Source: Chloroflexota bacterium
GTDB taxonomy: Bacteria > Chloroflexota > Dehalococcoidia > Lucifugimonadales > Lucifugimonadaceae
Direction: 5' to 3'
Assembly: GCA_016210435.1 (NCBI GenBank)
Contig: JACQUF010000380.1
Span: forward strand, 1-5,032
DNA length: 5,032 bases
Both the position numbers and the translations under genes were made by a program. The notes below the pieces were generated by a model. The model was not told the DNA's origin, ran no database searches, and was given only the letters and a program-made list of their open reading frames with translations. Shown here piece after piece: positions 1-4,974 of this stretch (its first letter is position 1; each line of letters begins with the position of its first letter).

Positions 1-1
1 C

Positions 2-1018
2 GCCCTGGCCTACCGGGATAGCCCGGACGCCGAGCTTTACGCCGTCTGCGACGCCGACGCCGACCTGGCCGCGCGCCGCGCCCGCGAGTGGGGCGCCCGC
101 ATCTCCCTGACCGACTACCGGGAGCTGCTGGCGGACCCCGACCTGGACGCGGTGGAGGTGCTGACGCCCCACCACCTGCACGCGGAGATGGCGGTGGCGG
201 CGCTGGCGGCGGGCAAGCACGTCTCCCTGCAGAAGCCGATGGCGCTGAGCGTGGCGGAGGCTACGCAGATGGTCGACGCGGCGCGGCGCTCCGGCAAGAT
301 CTTCCGCGTACTGGAGAACTTTCACTTCTACGAGCCGCACCTCCGGGCAAAGGCGATCATCGAAAGCGACGAGATCGGCGACCCGGAGAGCATCCGTATC
401 AAGGTTGTAGGCGGCACGCCGATCGGCGGGTGGGAGATTTCGGAGGAGACGAAGGCCTGGCGTGCGGACCCGGCCAGGGGCGGACCACCCGGCCAGCTAT
501 TCGATGCCGGCCATCATCAGGCGGCCCTCGCCTACTTCTTCTTCGGCGAGTTCGATGCCGTCCACGCATTCGCCGCCATCTCGGACGCGCAGGGCAAATA
601 TCTCGGCGGGTCGCCTGCGATGATCTCCTGGAAGCACCGCGGCGGCAACCGTTACGGGTCGTGGCAGGTGACGTCGTCGCCCGAGATGCAGATTCGCACT
701 AAGTACTACGCGGGAGATGATCTGCTCGAGATCACAGGTACGAAGGGGATCGTGTGGGTCAACCGGTGCACCGCGGACCTGTTGGGCGCGCCTCCCGTCA
801 CCGTCTATCGTGACGGCCGCCTCTGCAATCACAACGACGTCGAGACGGACTGGGGCGACAGTTTCAGAAGGGGCGGCCTGGCGTTTACGGATGCGATCGC
901 TAATGGCACCCCGCCAGGGTTGTCCGGCAGCGAGGGACGCCACATACTGGCCACCCTGTTCGCGGTCATCGCCAGCGCGACAGATCGACGCCAGGTGAGC
1001 GTGTCGGAGCTGGAATAG
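2..1018 (+). CDS. Gfo/Idh/MocA family NAD(P)-dependent oxidoreductase, 5' partial
   Basis: The frame is open from base 2 to the TAG at 1016-1018, giving 338 visible residues. The start and the first beta-strand with the GxGxxG nucleotide-binding loop lie outside the window; about 20 residues appear to be missing, judged from where family members usually begin. The visible part starts in the Rossmann fold (ALAYRDSPDAELYAVCDAD, then a strand ending VEVLTPHHLHAEMA). It continues with the family's lysine motif, here LQKP at partial residues 76-79 (usually EKP), then ENFHFYEPH leading into the C-terminal alpha/beta domain. FDAGHH at 168-172 fits the conserved D-x-G-x-H catalytic region. Members oxidise or reduce sugars, inositols and related polyols, or act as dehydratases and dehalogenases using NAD(P); the substrate cannot be told here. 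The first 100 codons have much higher GC at third positions than the rest. The 3' end overlaps the convergent hydrolase by 53 bp. Confidence 0.93.
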   Translation, partial: ALAYRDSPDAELYAVCDADADLAARRAREWGARISLTDYRELLADPDLDAVEVLTPHHLHAEMAVAALAAGKHVSLQKPMALSVAEATQMVDAARRSGKIFRVLENFHFYEPHLRAKAIIESDEIGDPESIRIKVVGGTPIGGWEISEETKAWRADPARGGPPGQLFDAGHHQAALAYFFFGEFDAVHAFAAISDAQGKYLGGSPAMISWKHRGGNRYGSWQVTSSPEMQIRTKYYAGDDLLEITGTKGIVWVNRCTADLLGAPPVTVYRDGRLCNHNDVETDWGDSFRRGGLAFTDAIANGTPPGLSGSEGRHILATLFAVIASATDRRQVSVSELE

Positions 1019-1784
1019 CCGCCTGCGGGACGTGCTGCCTGACAAACACTCCAAGGGCATCCAGATAGGCCGCACCGCCCGTAACGACCATGTCGTTATG
1101 ACCCGCGCCGGCCACCGGGTACCAGACCTTCGGCTCGCGCGCGGCGTCGAAGACTTCACGCCCGAGCGCGAATGGGATTACTTCGTCCTCGTCGCCGTGG
1201 GCGATGAATACCGGCGCCCTCACGCGCCGAAGCGAGCTCAGGGTGTCATATCGCGTCAGGAAGAGCGGGTTGACCACCGGGGCGAGCCACGGATACGACG
1301 CCTGGGTCATGCGCATCACTGAGGGCAGCGGCGATTCCAGGATTACTGCCGCCGGCCTGACCCGGGCTGCTAAATCGGCTGCAACCGCCGCTCCGAGCGA
1401 CCGCCCGAAATAGATGAGCCGGTCGACAGGCACACGCGCCTCTTCCAGGAGGAACTCGACCGCAGCGGCGGCGTCCAGCCTTGTCCCTCGCTCTGACGGG
1501 CGACCACCGCTGAGACCGAAGCCACGGTAGTCGAGCAGGAAGACGTTCACGTTCAACCGATCGATGAGCAGCGCGACTTCACCCAGGCGGAAACTTATGT
1601 TGCCCGCGTTGCCGTGAAACAGCAGGACCGTTCTGTCTGACCGGTCGTCGATCATCCAGCCGTGTATTCGGACGCGGTCTCGCGTCCGGAGCCAGATGTC
1701 GCGGTACTTCAGCCCTAGCGAACTTGGCGTGCGCAGGAGCGTCTTGTCAGGAAAATAGACCAGGTTGCGCTCGAGCCCGAGCAT
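966..1784 (-). CDS. alpha/beta hydrolase, BEM46/YfhR-like (serine aminopeptidase S33-like fold)
   Basis: This 272-residue protein has the complete serine-hydrolase layout. LLFHGNAGN (54-62) is the oxyanion-hole HGN motif typical of the BEM46/YfhR/ABHD13 group. LLDYRGFGLSGGRPS (83-97) follows, then the nucleophile elbow GRSLG with Ser129, ILESPL at 148-153, the acid loop HGDEDEVIP with Asp198 or Asp200, and GAGHND with His229. The fold predicts hydrolysis of an ester, thioester or amide; many relatives have no known substrate. A TGA lies just two codons upstream of the ATG, so the protein cannot be longer in this frame. It therefore starts directly at the YFPD segment and lacks the N-terminal membrane helix that relatives such as YfhR carry, so it is probably cytosolic or 5'-truncated. 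Only a weak GGTGA-like ribosome site precedes it. It lies 60 bp downstream of the CoA-transferase on the same strand, with a hairpin repeat between. The C-terminal 17 or so residues lie in the overlap with the oxidoreductase. Confidence 0.92.
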   Translation of the reverse strand: MLGLERNLVYFPDKTLLRTPSSLGLKYRDIWLRTRDRVRIHGWMIDDRSDRTVLLFHGNAGNISFRLGEVALLIDRLNVNVFLLDYRGFGLSGGRPSERGTRLDAAAAVEFLLEEARVPVDRLIYFGRSLGAAVAADLAARVRPAAVILESPLPSVMRMTQASYPWLAPVVNPLFLTRYDTLSSLRRVRAPVFIAHGDEDEVIPFALGREVFDAAREPKVWYPVAGAGHNDMVVTGGAAYLDALGVFVRQHVPQAAIPAPTRSPGVDLSRWR

Positions 1785-1797
1785 CCTTCACCGTTGG

Positions 1798-1831
1798 CCC
1801 TCACCCCGACCCTCTCCCACTGCGAGAGGGT
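1798..1831. repeat. Intergenic hairpin element (CCCTCACC + CCCTCTC/GAGAGGG)
   Basis: The element begins CCCTCACCCC at 1798 and contains an 8-bp perfect stem: ACCCTCTC (1809-1816) pairs with GAGAGGGT (1824-1831) around a 7-base loop. On the minus strand it reads as the hairpin followed by a GGGGTGAGGG tail, without a U-tract, so it is not a classical intrinsic terminator. The layout resembles dispersed intergenic elements recalled from many high-GC environmental genomes; this is memory of a pattern, and only one copy is visible here. Lying between the CoA-transferase stop and the hydrolase start, it could attenuate transcription or stabilise the upstream mRNA end, or be a passive mobile repeat. 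Confidence 0.6.
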
Positions 1832-1844
1832 AACTTCGGGGCCG

Positions 1845-3119
1845 CTATTGCCGGCCGAAGATCCCCATGGCGCGGAGCGCCGCGACCTCCGTCTGAGAAT
1901 ACCCCAGTTCCTTCAGGATTTCGTCCGTGTGTTGACCCAGAGCGGGTGCAGAGCGCGCGGCTTCCGCAGGCGTCTCGCTCATGTTGAGGATCGGGCCAAC
2001 CGTAGAAATCCTTCCGAAGACAGGGTGCTCCTGGTCGACGATCAGGCGGCTCTCCCGTGCGTGCCCGCTGTTGACCATTTCTTCCGCGAAGTTAACGGTC
2101 CCTGCCGGCACGCCCGCCTTCTCGAATATCGCCAGCCACTCCGCAGTGGTCTTTGACTCGAAGACAGCCTCGATCTGCTCGATCAGCCGCGAGTCCTGTT
2201 CGAACGGGGCCGGGACGGTCGGATCCTGACCCGGGTCGAAACGCGGATCGTGCAGCCCCAGTGTCCCCATCATCTTCTTCTGAAGCGATTCGCTGAGCGC
2301 AGCCGGCATGATGAGCCAGTCTCTGGTCCGGTAGGGCTGGTAGTAGACCCGGTAGATGCTGCTTACCCGTCTACGGTGGTATTCGCGGGCGATTTCCTCG
2401 AAGCTCTGGCCTGACTCGCGCCGGCCCGCAAGCTCATCCTTCAGGAATTTCTGGGCGGGCGAGGGACGTGACTCGATATTCGTTATCGCGAGCACCTGCA
2501 ACATCAGCGCGTTGGCGAACAGCGTGGTCTCGATTCGCTGGCCTCGCCCGGTCCTCTCGCGGTGGTACAGCGCAGCGCAGACCGCGGTGGCCATCGAATG
2601 GCCGGCTGCCAGGTCGGCGGGCGGCGTCGAGAGCACGGGCCGTGGGAGCCCCGCCTCTGATACGCCTTCGGAGGCCATCATCCCCGTTTCTGCCTGCACT
2701 ATGCGGTCATAGCCCGGCCTGCCCGCCGACGGACCCTTTCGCCCGAACGCCGTGAGCTCGCAATAGATGAGGCGCGGGTTCATCTTCGAAACCGCCTCGT
2801 AGTCGATTTCGAGCCTGGCAGGCACGTCGGCGCGGTAGTTCACCAGCATCACGTCTGCCCCGCGGATGAGGCGATGAGCGACTTCCCTGCCCTGCGGCTG
2901 GGCCAGGTCGATTGCGATGTCTCGCTTCCCGCGATTCACGGCGATGTAGCCCCGGCTTTCGGTCAGCGTGAGGGGGGTCATCAGGCGCCACGACTCGCCC
3001 TGTGGGGGTTCAACCTTGATGACGTCCGCGCCGAGGTCGGACAGGAGCATCCCGGCCACTGGACCGGCGATGACCTGGGTAAACTCGATAACCCTGACGC
3101 CTGCGAGGGGGCCGGCCAT
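1845..3119 (-). CDS. CaiB/BaiF family (family III) acyl-CoA transferase
   Basis: The 424 residues match the usual size of class III CoA-transferases, which move CoA between carboxylic acids through an aspartyl-CoA thioester in an interlocked homodimer. The N-terminus MAGPLAGVRVIEFTQVIAGP, GADVIKVEPPQGE (30-42) and VNRGKRDIAIDL (61-72) are hallmark segments. ELTAFGRKGP (121-130) and GYDRIVQAETGMM (136-148) follow, then PADLAAG, whose Asp169 aligns with the catalytic aspartate of formyl-CoA transferase. The C-terminal part has AWL-like TTAEWLAIFEKAGVPAGTV (324-342) and HPVFGRI (365-371). The glycine-rich loop of formyl-CoA transferase is not evident, and a charged helical stretch at 224-250 replaces it, so oxalate is an unlikely substrate; the real acid is unknown. 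The start is the family-typical MAGPLAGV. It has no Shine-Dalgarno and lies 2 bp after the upstream stop, which suggests translational coupling to the SMP-30 gene. Confidence 0.95.
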   Translation of the reverse strand: MAGPLAGVRVIEFTQVIAGPVAGMLLSDLGADVIKVEPPQGESWRLMTPLTLTESRGYIAVNRGKRDIAIDLAQPQGREVAHRLIRGADVMLVNYRADVPARLEIDYEAVSKMNPRLIYCELTAFGRKGPSAGRPGYDRIVQAETGMMASEGVSEAGLPRPVLSTPPADLAAGHSMATAVCAALYHRERTGRGQRIETTLFANALMLQVLAITNIESRPSPAQKFLKDELAGRRESGQSFEEIAREYHRRRVSSIYRVYYQPYRTRDWLIMPAALSESLQKKMMGTLGLHDPRFDPGQDPTVPAPFEQDSRLIEQIEAVFESKTTAEWLAIFEKAGVPAGTVNFAEEMVNSGHARESRLIVDQEHPVFGRISTVGPILNMSETPAEAARSAPALGQHTDEILKELGYSQTEVAALRAMGIFGRQ

Positions 3120-3121
3120 GG

Positions 3122-3994
3122 TTACGGCTGGCGGGAGCTGCCGGGTATGATCGCGGCGCCCTTGACGCCCACGTCGAGACGTTCGATGCAGTGGCGTCCC
3201 GCCACGGTCACGTACGCAGACATGCCCCAGAAACAGAGATTAGTCACGCGATCGCCGCCCATCTTGTAGCTGGCAAGCAGCTTGCCCTCTTCGACATCCA
3301 GCACATCCACCGTGCCGTGCAGCCATCGGGCGACCCACAACCGGCTACTCTCGTCGAACATTATTCCGTCGACTGTGTACGTCGGGAACTTGTAGACAAG
3401 ACGTTTGTTCGCCAGCCGTCCCTCGGCCGTGAAGTCGTAGCAGAGGATCGACATGTCTCCGGAAGTGGCGAGGAAGAAACGCTTCTGGTCCGGGTGAACG
3501 GCAAGGCCATTCGGGAACGGCAGCTCGCTGTCCAGCTGGATCACTCGTTTCGGGTTGTTGTCGGAGTCTATCTCGATGCGGTACACGCCCCCGATGGGCT
3601 TGGCCTCGTCGTTGCCGGGATCCGAGAAGTAGACGTTGCCCTGAAGGTCCAGGCATACATCGTTGGTGCCGTTGTACGGACGTCCCTCGAAGCTGTCGCT
3701 CAGGACCTGCATCTCGCGGGTGAGGGTATTGAACCGCGTGATCCGCCGTTTGCCCGGGTCCGCCGCCACGATCCACCCCTTGCCGTCGTACTTCAGCCCG
3801 TTCACCTGCCCGCCGGTGTGGACCCAGACTTCCACGGTTCCATCGGGGGCCATCCGGCCGATCGTGCCGTTCTTGAGGTAGTTGACGAAGTACAGGAAAC
3901 CCCTGTCGTCGAAGATCGGCCCTTCGGCGAAGTCGATATTGGCGATCACGGGATATGGAGTGGCTTCTCGAGGCAGATCGGCCTTCGCGACCAT
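3122..3994 (-). CDS. SMP-30/gluconolactonase/LRE-like beta-propeller protein
   Basis: This 290-residue six-bladed beta-propeller of the SMP-30 (regucalcin/gluconolactonase) family is of normal length. Metal-site residues can be placed by pattern: Glu24 in FAEGP, Asn162 in FPNGLAV and Asp209 in TVDGIMFD. Asn111-Asp112 of NGTNDVCLD fits the substrate-side Asn. Repeated blade motifs (DLQGNVYFSDP, DGKGWIVAADP, ESSRLWVARW) are clear. Family members are Ca/Zn-dependent lactonases or related esterases. No signal peptide is visible, so it is likely cytosolic. The frame stays open far upstream, to 4366, with candidate ATGs at 4057 and 4021. I chose the ATG at 3994 because GGAGG sits 5 nt before it and the upstream codons encode low-complexity Gly/Arg-rich sequence that overlaps the divergent regulator. 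The TAA at 3122-3124 is followed after 2 bp by the CoA-transferase start, so the two form an operon. A long leader separates it from the probable promoter near 4250-4278. Confidence 0.92.
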   Translation of the reverse strand: MVAKADLPREATPYPVIANIDFAEGPIFDDRGFLYFVNYLKNGTIGRMAPDGTVEVWVHTGGQVNGLKYDGKGWIVAADPGKRRITRFNTLTREMQVLSDSFEGRPYNGTNDVCLDLQGNVYFSDPGNDEAKPIGGVYRIEIDSDNNPKRVIQLDSELPFPNGLAVHPDQKRFFLATSGDMSILCYDFTAEGRLANKRLVYKFPTYTVDGIMFDESSRLWVARWLHGTVDVLDVEEGKLLASYKMGGDRVTNLCFWGMSAYVTVAGRHCIERLDVGVKGAAIIPGSSRQP

Positions 3995-3999
3995 GGGTT

Positions 4000-4004
4000 C
4001 CTCC
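4000..4004 (-). promoter_or_regulatory. Shine-Dalgarno deciding the SMP-30 start
   Basis: On the minus strand the sequence reads GGAGGAACCCATG, an unbroken GGAGG 5 nt before the ATG at 3992-3994. Neither of the two upstream in-frame ATGs (4055-4057 and 4019-4021) has a purine-rich site at a suitable distance. This fixes the start and removes about 124 residues of apparent upstream reading frame. Confidence 0.8.
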
Positions 4005-4061
4005 GCGAGGCTTCCGGTCATGGCAGAACCGGGCGCAAGTCTGCGAAACCCTAGCATGTTT

Positions 4062-4071
4062 GGCGATCGCC
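4062..4071. other. 10-bp perfect palindrome GGCGATCGCC
   Basis: A perfect palindrome containing GCGATCGC lies in the leader of the SMP-30 gene. The same octamer occurs in coding DNA at 893-900 and 3248-3255. It may be chance, a methylation or restriction target, or a genome-wide iterated octamer like the HIP1 sequence of cyanobacteria. It does not look like the regulator's operator. Confidence 0.4.
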
Positions 4072-4101
4072 GGACAATGTGTGTGTCGATTGGGCCGAGG
4101 G

Positions 4102-4121
4102 CCTTGGGCCCGGGGCCAAGG
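4102..4121. repeat. 20-bp near-palindrome in the SMP-30 leader
   Basis: CCTTGGGCCC at 4102-4111 is followed directly by GGGGCCAAGG at 4112-4121. Nine of the ten pairs are complementary; only 4108/4115 mismatch. In RNA the arms could form a very GC-rich stem, although with no free loop several central pairs would have to open. It is about 110 bp upstream of the SMP-30 start, within the probable untranslated leader. Confidence 0.55.
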
Positions 4122-4194
4122 GCGAATTTCTGACTTTCGTGGTGCCCTGAGAAGGCCTGTCGACGGACCCGTTGCTGTCCCCTGTGCCCTCGAC

Positions 4195-4240
4195 CCCTTG
4201 GCCCTTGGTCCTCTCCTCTGGCCTTGACCGTCTCCCTTGG
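4195..4240. repeat. CCCTTGG heptamer repeats
   Basis: CCCTTGG occurs at 4195-4201 and immediately again at 4202-4208, then at 4234-4240. The hexamer CCTTGG also occurs at 4102-4107, with its complement CCAAGG at 4116-4121. This pyrimidine-rich, low-complexity stretch lies between the probable divergent promoters and the SMP-30 gene. Read on the minus strand it is an array of CCAAGGG units. Its role is unknown; it could be a protein-binding array, a structured leader, or slippage-derived filler. Confidence 0.5.
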
Positions 4241-4252
4241 GCGTGGTAAATA
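4224..4252 (+). promoter_or_regulatory. Candidate sigma-70-type promoter of the tetR gene
   Basis: TTGACC at 4224-4229 matches the -35 consensus at five of six positions. After a 17-bp spacer, TAAATA at 4247-4252 is a weaker -10, matching three of six. Transcription would start near 4259, inside the palindrome, leaving a leader of only about 12 nt before the ATG at 4272. No Shine-Dalgarno fits in that leader (GTTCGTTTTCT precedes the ATG), which suggests near-leaderless translation. Confidence 0.45.
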
Positions 4253-4278
4253 AAACGAGCGTTCGTTTTCTATGCCAA
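4250..4278 (-). promoter_or_regulatory. Candidate divergent promoter for the SMP-30/CoA-transferase operon
   Basis: On the minus strand TTGGCA (4278-4273) matches -35 at five of six positions. TTTTAT (4255-4250), exactly 17 bp further, matches -10 at four of six. The -35 lies over the first codons of tetR, and the spacer and -10 contain the palindrome. A start near 4243 would give a leader of about 249 nt. The match is by eye only; a promoter closer to the gene cannot be excluded. Confidence 0.4.
4252..4269. promoter_or_regulatory. TetR-type operator, 18-bp palindrome
   Basis: AAAACGAGC at 4252-4260 faces GTTCGTTTT at 4261-4269. Eight of nine base pairs are symmetric, with perfect AAAACGA/TCGTTTT arms and a single break near the centre. 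The size and symmetry fit operators of TetR/AcrR dimers. It ends 2 bp before the regulator's ATG, overlaps the predicted transcription start and end of the -10 on the plus strand, and covers the spacer and most of the -10 of the opposed minus-strand promoter. Binding there would be expected to block both directions. Confidence 0.75.
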
Positions 4279-4916
4279 TCGTCACAGAAGCCCATCTCGA
4301 AGCCCGCAGGCAGCAGATCCTCGATGCTGCTACTTCCTGCTTCTCCCAGGACGGCTTCCACCGCACGACGATGCAGTCGATCTGCCGTGAGGCCGGCCTC
4401 AGCCCGGGCGCGGTCTATCGCTATTTCAACAGCAAGGAAGCGATCATCCGGGCGATGTCAGAGGCAGAGCTCCATCGCAACCTGGCGTTGATCGAGGAGA
4501 TCGCCGGGGAGGGGGAGACCCGGAAGGTCCTGAGTGATCTTGCCGATGCGTTCTTCCGCCGGCTGGACCAGAATCTTCCCGCGTCATGCAGGGTCAACGT
4601 AGAAATCTGGTCCGAAGCGCTGCGCAACCCAAACGTCGGGGACTGCCTGCGGGAACGCGTCGAACGCCACCACCAGCTGTTCACCGAAATCGTCCGGAAT
4701 GCGCAGAAGCGACAGCAGATAAACCCGGCGCTCGACCCGCGCGCCGTTTCGCGCATAATGCTATCCGCCTTCTACGGCCTCGTGCTGCAGAAAGCGCTTG
4801 ACCCCGGCGTCGACGTGCCCGCCTACCTGGACGCCCTGAAGGCGCTCCATTTTGGAGAATTCTGGTTCGGAAACAGAGCGCCCGGGCATGGCGAACGCAG
4901 CAGCCGACGCCAGTAG
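4272..4916 (+). CDS. TetR/AcrR family transcriptional regulator
   Basis: This 214-residue protein is of normal TetR length. The N-terminal DNA-binding domain spans roughly residues 10-60: EARRQQILDAATSCFSQDGF, then the helix-turn-helix around TMQSICREAGLSPGAVYRYF (33-52) and NSKEAII (53-59). The rest is an all-alpha ligand-binding and dimer domain, with conserved-looking VNVEIWSEALRNP (about 107-119) and ALDPRAVSRIMLSAFYGLVLQKALDPG near residues 155-181. Such proteins are homodimeric repressors released by a small molecule; the ligand is not readable from sequence. The ATG at 4272 starts a typical N-terminus despite having no Shine-Dalgarno. An 18-bp palindrome ends 2 bp upstream, pointing to autoregulation. 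The gene is divergent from the SMP-30 operon and 58 bp upstream of a probable MMPL transporter on the same strand, so both are candidate targets. Confidence 0.95.
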   Translation: MPIVTEAHLEARRQQILDAATSCFSQDGFHRTTMQSICREAGLSPGAVYRYFNSKEAIIRAMSEAELHRNLALIEEIAGEGETRKVLSDLADAFFRRLDQNLPASCRVNVEIWSEALRNPNVGDCLRERVERHHQLFTEIVRNAQKRQQINPALDPRAVSRIMLSAFYGLVLQKALDPGVDVPAYLDALKALHFGEFWFGNRAPGHGERSSRRQ

Positions 4917-4963
4917 CAGGACACATTTCAATCAGGGTCACGCACCCGGTCGGAGACCAGCCC

Positions 4964-4967
4964 GGAG
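4964..4967 (+). promoter_or_regulatory. Shine-Dalgarno of the 3'-truncated transporter gene
   Basis: GGAG at 4964-4967, within CCCGGAGACTTCCCATG, sits 7 nt before the ATG at 4975. This supports a real start there despite the few codons left. No promoter or terminator is evident in the 58 bp after the TetR stop, so read-through from the tetR transcript is plausible. Confidence 0.6.
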
Positions 4968-4974
4968 ACTTCCC

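Noticed and set aside
88..702. 204-codon plus-strand frame inside the oxidoreductase
   Set aside because: Gly/Arg/Pro-rich out-of-frame reading of the oxidoreductase; no conserved motif.
497..1159. 220-codon open frame on the minus strand across the end of the oxidoreductase and hydrolase
   Set aside because: Arg/Ala-rich composition, no family pattern, and it overlaps two well-supported genes in other frames.
1798..1831. The hairpin as an intrinsic terminator
   Set aside because: No run of T follows the stem on either strand, so I list it only as a repeat with possible attenuating effect.
3191..4054. 287-codon open frame on the plus strand opposite the SMP-30 gene
   Set aside because: It is the antisense reading of a clear family member in GC-rich DNA, has no recognisable domain and no supporting ribosome site.
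3345..4361. Second long minus-strand frame (338 codons) overlapping the SMP-30 gene
   Set aside because: Arg/Gly/Pro-rich frame-shifted reading of the same DNA, without domain features.
3995..4366. 124-residue N-terminal extension of the SMP-30 protein
   Set aside because: It is low complexity, would overlap the tetR start and both promoters, and its ATGs lack ribosome sites; GGAGG marks 3994 as the start.
4935..4958. Small inverted repeats GGGT/ACCC (4935-4947) and GGTC/GACC (4948-4958) between tetR and the transporter
   Set aside because: Stems are only 4 bp with no T-tract; too weak for a terminator or operator.
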